Source: JBDRNO01 sp043811005
GTDB lineage: Bacteria; Bacteroidota; Bacteroidia; NORP154
Direction: 5' to 3'
Assembly (NCBI GenBank): GCA_043811005.1
Contig: JBDRNO010000277.1
Span: 1-24,490, forward strand
Length of the DNA stretch: 24,490 bases
This document shows positions 9,801 to 15,700 of the stretch, one piece after another. The translations under genes were made by a program, and so were the position numbers. The notes beneath the pieces were generated by a model. The model made no database searches. It was given only the letters and a program-made list of their open reading frames with translations, and was not told the DNA's origin. Position 1 is the stretch's first letter; every line of letters starts with the position of its first letter.

Positions 9801-11843
9801 ATCATTCTTTTCACCAGCATCCATACAGGAAGGACCGATACCATATATTTCAGTAGGGTTTGCACCTTCGCCTTCATAAGCATAAGGCTGGCAGAAAATA
9901 TTCTGGCAAACGGGGATAGCATTGATACAATCCTGTTCAGGCTGAAGAGAACCTCCTGTGGAGCAAAGTGCGGTACCTTCACATGTTAAAGGGAGACATT
10001 CTACTGTTGCTGTACCATAAAATTCAAGAGGCACATCAGTTATTGCGGAACTATAGTTGGAAAAAACTATAATGTATTTTTCGCTGCATTCAACAGAAAG
10101 TGGCGGTTCGTAATTGGATGGATCACCTCCTGGTGGCACAGAACTAGCCAATCCTGTGCCGCCCCAATCAACGCCATTCCAGTTGCATCTTACCGGTGCA
10201 ACTGTGTTGTTAGGAATATCAGTACAAGAAGTTGGGGTCCATGGATACATGATCCAGTCATAAAAACCTGCCTGTGTTACATTGCCCCCAAAAGTAAACT
10301 CAAGCAATCCAGTAATACCGATGTTTAATATCATCCATGTACTATTTAATTCATCTGCCCGTAAACATCCCCAATTACCGCTTCCACCGGGATTATTATT
10401 ATCAGGATTTCCAAGAGAACCTAAAGGGGGTATTTCATTTATTGCGCCAAAACCGTTAGCATCAATCTGAAACCCAAGGTCTGTACAAACGTTAATTGCA
10501 TCCTGACAGTCACCAGCAGTAACAGGACCACTAGTACCACCATCATAAACACAAATATCAAAAGTACCGTTATTATCGCTTCCGTACTCCCAAAATCTAA
10601 TCCAAATGGTTGAACCGGGTGTTAAGCCGGTTATGTCTATCATTGGCATCATGCCGTTATTGCTATCGTCATCATCACATTCAATAAGTGTGAGCGAACT
10701 ACAAGTTCCTGAGTATATTGCCATTCCTCCATCAGTTACAACACCAATGTCAGTATCTATTATTAAATGCCCTGAGGCAGGTACGGTAGTGCTAAACCAC
10801 ACATCACCACCGGAATAGGAAGCACATCCAGGATCAGCAATGCTTGAACTTGTTGCATCTTCATTTGAATAAGTGCTGAAAATACAGGAACTGCCAACAG
10901 ATAATGGCTCTGCATCACAAGGGTCATCATTGGAAACACCACCACTACCGCCATCGTAAACACAAATATTAAATGTGCCGTTATTGTTATTGCCATATTC
11001 CCAAAAACGTATCCATATTGTTGAGCCCGGGGTTAAACCGGCAATATCTATCATTGGCATTAAACCATTAGGGCTATCGTCATCATCACATTCAATAAAG
11101 GTAAGCGAACTACAATTTCCGGAGTATATTGCCATTCCTCCATCAGTTACAACACCAAAGTCAGTATCTATAATTAAATGCCCTGAAGCAGGTACTGTAG
11201 CGCTAAACCAAACATCCCCGCCAGAGTATGAAGCACAACCCGGATCAGCTACACCTGAATTAGTTGCATCTAAACTTGTATATGTGCTATAAGTACAGGA
11301 ACCTCCAACAGTTAATGATATAGCATCGCAAGGGTCATCATTGGAAACGCTGCCACCGCTGCATGCAGTGTTTTGTGTTACTGAAAGTGTCATGCATATA
11401 CTATTTGATATACAATTAAATTGATCAAGAACTATATCATAAACACCATCAACTGATGCGGTAAATGTAACCTCTGATTGGGGACTGCAACCAACATAAT
11501 CATCGCTATACCCGGCAACAGTAACACCATCCGGTTCATAAATTGTTAATTGAGTATCAAAATCAGGATCGCCACAGGTAGTTATGGTGTATTCAGCGCC
11601 TGCACATGCTGTAAAAGTATTGTATTCTCCACCATAAATACAGGCAGAAGTTTGGGTATTGCCAACCCCTGTTGGGGTTAGGTCCATATAATAACTGTTA
11701 TTATTTGGGCACTGTGCTTTTAATTGATTAATGAAGAAAGCATGTGTTAGCAGTAAGCAGACTGCAATAATGAAAACGAACCTTGGTAAATAACACCGGA
11801 TTTTCCCGGATTCAGAAAACAGGGTGGTGAATAGTATTAACAT
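750..11843 (-). CDS. Giant SprB-repeat cell-surface adhesin, main reading frame (frameshifted near its left end)
   Basis: This is probably a T9SS-exported surface adhesin of the SprB type. It starts at an ATG, and a hydrophobic signal segment lies at about residues 22-42, ending near LKAQ. A PPC-like domain follows (about 44-158), then two near-identical 137-residue domains (about 166-440, motifs NDDPCDA and GGDVWFS), two related Cys-rich domains (about 445-625 and 640-795) and an Ig-like domain (about 800-908). From about residue 909 to the end there are SprB repeats of 75-82 residues with motifs C.G.CDG, YTYLW, AGTY.VTVTD.NGC and a final EP. Two PKD domains are interleaved early in the array. 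The frame is genuine for about 3,655 residues; the last 41-42 residues before the stop at 750 are out-of-frame sequence caused by a one-base deletion. No C-terminal sorting domain lies in the window; by family it should lie further left. In Flavobacterium johnsoniae SprB is the gliding adhesin; whether this protein has that role is inference. Confidence 0.93.
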   Translation of the reverse strand: MLILFTTLFSESGKIRCYLPRFVFIIAVCLLLTHAFFINQLKAQCPNNNSYYMDLTPTGVGNTQTSACIYGGEYNTFTACAGAEYTITTCGDPDFDTQLTIYEPDGVTVAGYSDDYVGCSPQSEVTFTASVDGVYDIVLDQFNCISNSICMTLSVTQNTACSGGSVSNDDPCDAISLTVGGSCTYSTYTSLDATNSGVADPGCASYSGGDVWFSATVPASGHLIIDTDFGVVTDGGMAIYSGNCSSLTFIECDDDDSPNGLMPMIDIAGLTPGSTIWIRFWEYGNNNNGTFNICVYDGGSGGVSNDDPCDAEPLSVGSSCIFSTYSNEDATSSSIADPGCASYSGGDVWFSTTVPASGHLIIDTDIGVVTDGGMAIYSGTCSSLTLIECDDDDSNNGMMPMIDITGLTPGSTIWIRFWEYGSDNNGTFDICVYDGGTSGPVTAGDCQDAINVCTDLGFQIDANGFGAINEIPPLGSLGNPDNNNPGGSGNWGCLRADELNSTWMILNIGITGLLEFTFGGNVTQAGFYDWIMYPWTPTSCTDIPNNTVAPVRCNWNGVDWGGTGLASSVPPGGDPSNYEPPLSVECSEKYIIVFSNYSSAITDVPLEFYGTATVECLPLTCEGTALCSTGGSLQPEQDCINAIPVCQNIFCQPYAYEGEGANPTEIYGIGPSCMDAGEKNDVWYTFTVISGGNLSFLITPDDLNDDYDWAVYNLTNNSCADIYSNSGLEVSCNWAADPGATGPNGGSGLSWQDAFGTPLNATIPVSAGQTYVLNVSNWTSSQSGYVLDFSASTAVIFDDVEPIISSLSSTPTCGATSITFNFSENVLCSTVDACDFTVTGPQATTVTGVTSVDCSAGGTQDNIFTVTVSPPLTTTGSYNLNLVSGCAYVEDLCGNIAPPGNLPFTLTGITAGITSSNNVTCNGTCNGSATATGSGGSSPYTYSWSPSGGTGQIASNLCPNTYTVTVTDANGCSAQASTTITEPTPISINVSSTDETCSGACDGTVSASASGGVGGYTYTWSGGLGSGANKSNVCPNTYTVTVTDNNGCTSTANVTVNPGTVVNANFTYNGNQCAGNSFNFTNTGTTGVGVTYSWTFTSGTPATSTAQNPSGITWSSPGTYNVTLVTTLSGCSDNITIVITVYDPPTASITGTDESCPGACDGSANLSVVLGDAFITNYSWSNGAFTEDINNLCPGLYTVTVTDANGCQTTASVTINPGVSNPTASFTYNSDQCLTGNSFNFTNTGTSAGVTYSWTFTGGSPATSTAQNPSGITWSSANTYSVTLETCVAGNPTCCDITSQTIEVFAEPSVTVTGTNLNCNGVCDGTVSATPSGGALPYTYSWDNGAGTNQTASGLCAITYTVTVTDANGCTATDNITLTEPPLLTANITLSNDPTCNGASDGSATVAAGGGTGAFTYSWSPAGGSGATATGLSGGILYTVTVTDANGCSATDNITLTDPPLLTANITSSNDPDCNGGSNGTATVTAGGGTGVYTYSWSPSGGTGTTGTGLSAGVLYTVTVTDANGCTATDNITLTDPALLTANITSSNNPDCNGSSDGDATVTAAGGSGAYTYSWSPSGGTGATGTGLSGSILYTVTVTDANGCTTTDNITLTNPPLLTANITASNNPDCNGGSDGDATVTAGGGTGVYTYSWSPAGGTGTTGTGLSGGILYTVTVTDANGCTAIDNITLTDPPLLTANITLSNDPSCNGDNDGDATVAAGGGTGAFTYSWSPSGGTSATATGLSGGILYTVTVTDANGCTASDNITLTDPALLTASIEGTDVSCNGGSDGSANLTPGGGTLPYTFLWSNLETTEDISSLDVGSYTVTVTDNNGCTATNSVTINEPVAITFTTSFTQSTCGNNDGQACVDLPVSGGTPPYTFLWSTSETTNCTANNLFAGSYNVTVSDANGCTSTATVNVTDAGSPTVTITGVDSLDCFGDTDGQVTIAVSGGIANYDITWTSGPPVLGVPAGTYIQSGLGGGAITVTVTDSNGCVASSDTTIFEPSQLLTSITSEVDALCKDSANGQATVAATGGTPAYTYQWDASAGSQTTTTATGLTAGSYDVTVTDANGCSVMETAAINEPTVVTGIILGTDVSCNGGNDGTANLTPSGGTPGYIFSWTGPNGFNSGLEDISGLEAGTYDVTITDVNGCTGTAQIIITEPSAISLITSSVNSNCNQSDGEVSVSASGGTVAVDYTYLWEDAVPSTVGTSATVTGLPAGTYTITVTDDNGCIETETETISDQGGGNITVDLVTDVLCNGDFNGAIDITVTGGTPAYTYSWTGPNGFTSASEDISGLETGTYDLIVTDAVSCVITVSVNVNEFSALSLSSSQIDATCNGDFNGSINLNVSGGTTAYTYSWTGPNGFTSTSEDITGLEAGTYDVTVTDANNCVETAQVIITEPAVVDGTISVTDVSCNGGNNGAANLTPSGGTPGFIFVWTGPNGFNSGLEDITGLEAGTYDVTITDINGCTGTAQIIITEPSAIFLTTSSVNSNCNQSDGEVSVTASGGTVSVDYTYLWEDAVPSTVGTTATVTGLTAGTYTITVTDDNGCIASASATINDIPGGTATATVVANTSGAGICDGSALVTISGGTAPFTYLWDDTLSQTTATADSLCAGSYCVTVTDANGCVATDCITITEPGAILLTITGTDILCFGECTGEADLTVTGGISPYTYLWNPGGLTAEDIVNLCANTYTVTVTDSNSVTATASVTINEPAAALSLSATATDVTCNNGSNGAIDLTVNGGTPPYTYNWSTSDTTEDLTNLSAGTYSIVVTDNNGCTINESYTIDEPPAITLNTSKQDANCGQPDGEATVFASGGTGTYAYLWDDSGSQTTANATGLTAGTYTVTVTDSAGCTETSTVNISDIGGGTASTVVDNDASCNGDCDGQATVSIIGGTSPYTYLWDDPFSQTTATAAGLCAGTFNVSISDNAGCVSTASVTVSEPAILAVTTSGNDAACNGSCDGDAMASVNGGTTPYTYLWNDGGLQTTATATGLCAGTYNVVVSDSKGCDTTTSIIINEPAAIAVTMTYETSHCGQADGEATATPSNGTPPYSYQWNDPNTQTTTTATGLLAGGYTVTVTDLTGCTALGTVTVSDTAGPAAIISGIFDVSCPGDNDGGANVLVTDGNPPYTYLWNDPGSQTTVTATGLLAGIYTVAITDANGCVTTVTCTINEPPVLIASATLSLEPGCAGSCNGIAVVTVVGGSSPYSYLWDDLASQTTITADSLCDGTYGIIVTDSNGCSASSSVILSEPAPISLSITQTDASCAGACDGSATVTPNGGTPPYTYLWSNGITTQVANNLCADIFNITVTDDNSCTSISSVVIGNPDTLTAAIILEVGVACNGDCDGYAEVSGTGGTLPYTYLWSDGQTTTLAINLCAGTYTNDITDANGCSVSATATITEPAALTNIFTSIDANCNGNTTGEATANISGGTSPYTYLWNDGNLQTTATATGLIAGIYTILVTDTNGCSLTDNLTINEPVPVTLIISPSGANCGQSDGGACVTVASGVSPFTYLWDDSSAQVTACATGLSAGTYNILVIDATGCTVNNPVGVNDLGAPTLSIPSFGDAGCFGGCNGFATVLVSGGTPPYTYLWNDANNQTTATASGLCAGNYINTIFDPNGCTAGISVTIGEPTAINVVISSQTDASCNGIVMVMLLFLPQEALVLIHINGIQYQLKPMLLQQDYVQERME
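876..878 (-). other. Single-base deletion (frameshift) in the adhesin gene
   Basis: On the coding strand the sequence reads TGT AAT GGG ATT GTG ATG. Sister repeats here read TGT AAY GGN GAT TGY GAT GG (Cys-Asn-Gly-Asp-Cys-Asp-Gly). One base of the Gly codon is missing. Restoring it, for example as a run of four G, rejoins two open frames that both encode SprB repeats. The run of G makes a sequencing or assembly indel as likely as a true mutation. There is no canonical X-XXY-YYZ slippery heptamer, so programmed frameshifting is not supported. Confidence 0.88.
4190..5565 (-). repeat. Two-repeat block duplicated at a 957-bp offset
   Basis: The block at 5147-5565 (SprB repeats 14-15) closely matches 4190-4608 (repeats 18-19). 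Both contain the sequence GCAGATGGTTCGGTAATTAT, at 5347 and 4390. Both encode WTGPNGFNSGLEDI followed by NCNQSDGEVSV and WEDAVPSTVGT. The offset of 319 residues equals four SprB repeats, so the gene also grew by multi-repeat blocks. Confidence 0.85.
6537..7706 (-). repeat. Five tandem near-identical 234-bp units inside the SprB array
   Basis: The same sequence mark (GGTAAGGGTRATATTATC and its variants) occurs at 6537, 6771, 7005, 7239, 7473 and 7707, an exact 234-bp step each time. Each unit encodes a 78-residue SprB repeat beginning LLTANIT and ending DNITLT. The units (repeats 5 to 9) are far more alike than the rest of the array, which points to recent tandem duplication or gene conversion. 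Confidence 0.92.
7930..8690 (-). repeat. SprB-plus-PKD unit duplicated at a 480-bp offset
   Basis: Two PKD domains share FNFTNTGT, YSWTFT and STAQNPSGITWSS. Matching DNA (GATGGGTTTTGAGC) sits at 8036 and 8516, so the copies are 480 bp, or 160 residues, apart. Each PKD domain is flanked by one SprB repeat, so the duplicated unit appears to be one SprB repeat plus one PKD domain. PKD domains are common in extracellular proteins as spacers or ligand-binding modules. Confidence 0.78.
10524..11348 (-). repeat. Tandem duplication of a 411-bp N-terminal domain of the adhesin
   Basis: The units at about 10938-11348 and 10524-10937 encode 137-residue domains that are nearly identical in protein and highly similar in DNA. 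For example CCATCRTAAACACAAATAT occurs at 10951 and 10540. Shared motifs are SNDDPCDA, DPGCASYSGGDVWFS, VPASGHLIIDT, IECDDDDS and IRFWEYG. Domains like this are often seen near the N-terminus of Bacteroidota secreted proteins; their ligand is unknown to me. Confidence 0.88.
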
Positions 11844-11868
11844 AGAAATAAAAATTAGAGTTTTGTTA

Positions 11869-12651
11869 TTATTTTACAATCTTAAATTTATCCGGATTAT
11901 TTTTTATTTCATTTTGTTTTTCAGCCGGCATATTAATGAACTCTTTATAATGTATTATTTTTATTTTGCTTTTATTTTTGTTAAATAGCTCATTATATCT
12001 CCAGGGATTATCATGGATCCATTGTTCTTTTGCTTTTGCATACTTTTTTTGGTCATCTTCGGGATTTCCCGTATCCACATACCTTGGAAAATCAGCGGGT
12101 AAATCACCGGAATTTTCAATAATGGCCTGTTTTTTTATTTCCTTCACTTGGTTCATTTCATACGTTTTAACATCATTATTTCTATTTCCATACGTATTTT
12201 GCTGCCTTTTATATAATAGCTGAGCTTTTTGCTCTTCGGTCATTGTGTTTTTTGTTGGAGGATTGTGTTTGATATATATCTCTTCAGTATAGTTGGAGGT
12301 CTTTATTCCTGCAGGGCCGGTAATGTCCACAATATCCTTTTTTTGAATTGAGAACCTCGCGATAATTGTACATATTTCTTTATTGATATCCGTTTCACAG
12401 GACTGGATACCATCTTTTGATTCTATTATTTTTTTTAAATGTGCAGCATCTTCCATGGAATTTATTCCGTAAACTGAAAATTTGATAATTTTAAAATTTA
12501 TCTCTTTTTCCAATTCATTGATCTCTGAATTGTTTGCTTGTCCGGCAGGCATTTTGACAGAAAGTTTGGGCTCGGATGTTTGGGCAAAAACTAAACTGCC
12601 AATAACGTAATTGCAAATTAATGTAATACTAATAATATTTCTCATTTTCAT
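11869..12651 (-). CDS. Exported protein of unknown function, 260 residues, upstream of the giant adhesin
   Basis: I do not recognise a named family. The N-terminus (MKMRNIIS, then a hydrophobic stretch ending VFAQ) is a classical signal peptide without a lipobox Cys, so the protein is probably periplasmic or secreted. Residues of about 50-95 resemble a small ferredoxin-like or HMA-type alpha/beta fold (IIKFSVYGI, then a helix, then a strand) but lack the metal-binding CxxC. A Lys/Asn-rich linker follows. The C-terminal part has DFPRYVDTGNPEDDQKKYA and ends INMPAEKQNEIKNNPDKFKI. I recall similar YVDTGNP..D segments in Bacteroidota proteins, but this is memory rather than a search result. The stop lies 25 bp before the adhesin start, suggesting co-transcription. 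The spacer on its 5' side is 108 bp. The start is the first ATG; M3 is an alternative. Confidence 0.85.
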   Translation of the reverse strand: MKMRNIISITLICNYVIGSLVFAQTSEPKLSVKMPAGQANNSEINELEKEINFKIIKFSVYGINSMEDAAHLKKIIESKDGIQSCETDINKEICTIIARFSIQKKDIVDITGPAGIKTSNYTEEIYIKHNPPTKNTMTEEQKAQLLYKRQQNTYGNRNNDVKTYEMNQVKEIKKQAIIENSGDLPADFPRYVDTGNPEDDQKKYAKAKEQWIHDNPWRYNELFNKNKSKIKIIHYKEFINMPAEKQNEIKNNPDKFKIVK

Positions 12652-12731
12652 TAAATTTATGTTTAATAAATTAAATATTTTTTATAAGACGTATAACTTA
12701 TAATATTGGTTGCTATTTTTTAAAATTATAA

Positions 12732-12739
12732 CAAATTTA
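12732..12739 (-). promoter_or_regulatory. Possible Bacteroidota -7 promoter element before the 260-residue protein gene
   Basis: The coding strand reads TAAATTTG, matching the Bacteroidota -7 consensus TAnnTTTG, about 80 bp before the ATG at 12651. No convincing -33 TTG box is seen at the usual spacing, and the spacer is so AT-rich that a chance match is quite possible. The rest of the 108-bp spacer holds only a weak 6-bp inverted repeat (TATAAG/CTTATA at 12683-12702). Confidence 0.2.
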
Positions 12740-12759
12740 AATCTTTTCAGGAAGGTGCA

Positions 12760-15700
12760 TTAAGGATGGCTCTCCCTTCCGCCAAATAGAGGAGAGGTTC
12801 GGGGTGGGGTTGATAATTTAATCACAGCCCTTCTGTTAAGTTGGTGCTTTTCAATGGAGCAGTCTGTGCATTTCACTGCAAGGTTGAATTCACCGTTGCC
12901 ATTACCTGTCATTCGGTTTGCATCAATTCCTTTTGAAATTAGATAATCAATAACACTATTGGCGCGTTTTTTGGAAAGCTGGAGGTTGTAGTTATCATCA
13001 CCCAGAGTATCGGTATATGCATTTGCTTCAAGTATTATTAATGGTTGAGCTATTAGAATTGCTGCAGTTGAATCGAGGGTTGATTTTGCATTTTTCGTCA
13101 AAGAATAAGAATCAAAATTGAAATATATCTTACATGCTCTCTCAATTTTCTCTTCATCTATACCTGGTACAAGTCGTGTCATGGTGTCTGGTTTCATAGG
13201 ATGGAATTTGATTTCCGCCCTCCTGTTGAGTTTGTGCTGTTCTACGGTACAACCTGTGCATTTCACTGCAAGGTTGGATTCACCGTAGCTATTACTTATC
13301 AGACGGCTGGTATTGATTCCCTTTGATATAAGATAATCAATAACACTATTAGCTCTTTTTTTGGATAGCTGGCGATTATAGTTATCATTACCCTGAATAT
13401 CCGTATATGCTGCTACTTCAAGTTTTAATAATGACTGGCCTATAAGAATTGCCGCAGTTGAATCGAGGATTGTTTTGGCTGTTTTTGTTAAATTAAAAGA
13501 ATCAAAATTGAAATATATTCTACTTATCTTCTCAAATTCACTGGATGGAAATACATGCTTCGCAGGATCCTGTATTTGTTCTACAACTAGAGCAGGTTCC
13601 GGTTTTGGAGTGACATCCTGAACAGTATCAAGGTAAATATCTGTTTCTGTTTCTATCAATAACTCTGAATCTTCATAGTCAACCTCTTCTATCATTGAAA
13701 GTGATCCTGATTCCTCAGATTTTATCAGTCCAAAAACAAAGACCACATTATCAGCATCTGAAATAAATGCAACATTATCCTTGCTAATATCCAGGATAGA
13801 CGGTTCAATTCCCCTTTCAAAATCAGTGTCGTTTGCATCCAGCATTGCCAGAGCTCCTGCGGCTTCACGAGCTAATTTAACATTAACGAATTCTCCTTTT
13901 TCATTAGCAGTAAGCTTAGCAACAATATTTTCATCATTGAAAACCAGTAATTCTATCTCACGGTTATATTCCTCTATTTTAAGAATGTAATTTTTGTCAT
14001 AAGGCAGGTTCTTAAATACAAAACAACCCATAAAATCTGTAACCACCGTATCTACCATCAATCCATCATAACCAACTAAAAATACCTTCAATCCTTTTGT
14101 ATAAGTTCCGGTTAACTGTCCTGTAAGTGTTTTGGTGATCTCCCTGGTAATCCCAGAACCTGACGGGATGGCATCAGTTTCAAGTTCCGTATCTATTGTG
14201 TATAAAAATGATAATCCAGCAATCTGTTGATATGAGAGTTTTTTGTATACAAATTTCCCTCCCTTATCGTTTATTAATGTTACTGTTACCTGATTATTAT
14301 CATCCAAAAGTGATAACTCCAACTCATGATCGGTTTCATCAATCTTTATAATATAATTCTGGTCAAAAGGTAAATTTTGAAACACAAAATACCCTTTTTC
14401 ATCTGTAATGGAAGTGTGAACGATCTCACCCTTATCATTGATGAGGTATAACTTTATACCTTGAGGTTTTTTATCGGTAGGTATTGAATATTTAAACATG
14501 CCGGCTAAAGTGGATCTTTTTTCGGCAGGAACAACCCATTTAACCTTATAACCGTAAATGTCATCTTTTAGTAAACCGGAAGTATCAACCTCTTCAAGAA
14601 GTCCTAAATTATTGATGGTTTCATAAGCTAATTTAACATAAACAAATTCCCCTTTTTCGTTAGTAGTGAGTTCGGCAATCACATTTTCCTTGTTGAATAT
14701 CAGCAGTTCAACATCAGGATTATATTCCTCGGTCTTAAGAATATAGTTGTTGTCGTACGGAAGTTTCTCAAATACAAAACTACCTTTATCATCAGTAACT
14801 GCAGAATCTACTATCTCGCCATCATCATTTACCAATAATACTTTCTTTCCTGAAATATCGGTCTCGTCACCGGTTAACTGTCCTGTAAGTGATTTGGTAG
14901 TTTTTTCTGTCTCAAGGTCAGTGTCTTTGGTAAATAACAACGACAACCCCCCAACTTGCTGATAAGAGAGTTTTTTGTAAACAAATTCCCCTACCTTGTT
15001 ATTGGTTAGGGTTATTGTTACTTCATTGTAATTATTCAGCAGGGATAGTTCCAACTCCTGGTTTGGTTCATCAATTTTTATGATAAAGCTTTGGTCAAAA
15101 GGTAAATTATTGAATGTGAAATATCCTTCTTTATTTGTTTTGGTAGTATGTACTATTTCACCCTGTTCATTAACAAGATATATCCTTATAGCTTCGGGTT
15201 TATTATCAGTGATTGTTTGATATTTAAACCTGCCGGATAAAGTGTTCCCTGTTATAAGTGGAGCTGTCCATTTAACCTGATAACCGAAAATATCATCTGG
15301 AATAATACCCAATGTATCAACCGCATCCAATAGACCTAAGCCATGGATGGCCTCATAAGCCAACTTTACATATACAAATTCTCCTTTTTCGTTGGTAGCG
15401 AGTTCGGCAATAACATTTTCATCATTTAATACCAATAATGCAACATCCGGATTATATTCCTCGGTTTTAAGGATATAGTTGTTGTCAAAAGGCAGGTTCT
15501 CAAATACAAAATTTCCCTTTTCATCAGTAATGGCACTACTTACTACCTCTCCATCATCATTTACCAATAATACTTTCATCCCGGAAATATCGGTTTTATC
15601 ACCTGTTAACTGTCCTGTAAATGATTTGGTAATTTCTTCTGTTTCAAGGTCAGTATCTATGGTATATAACAATGCCAAACCTCCAACTTGCTGATAAGTG

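Noticed and set aside
12683..12702. Inverted repeat TATAAG/CTTATA as an operator
   Set aside because: Arms of 6 bp in a very AT-rich spacer are expected by chance.
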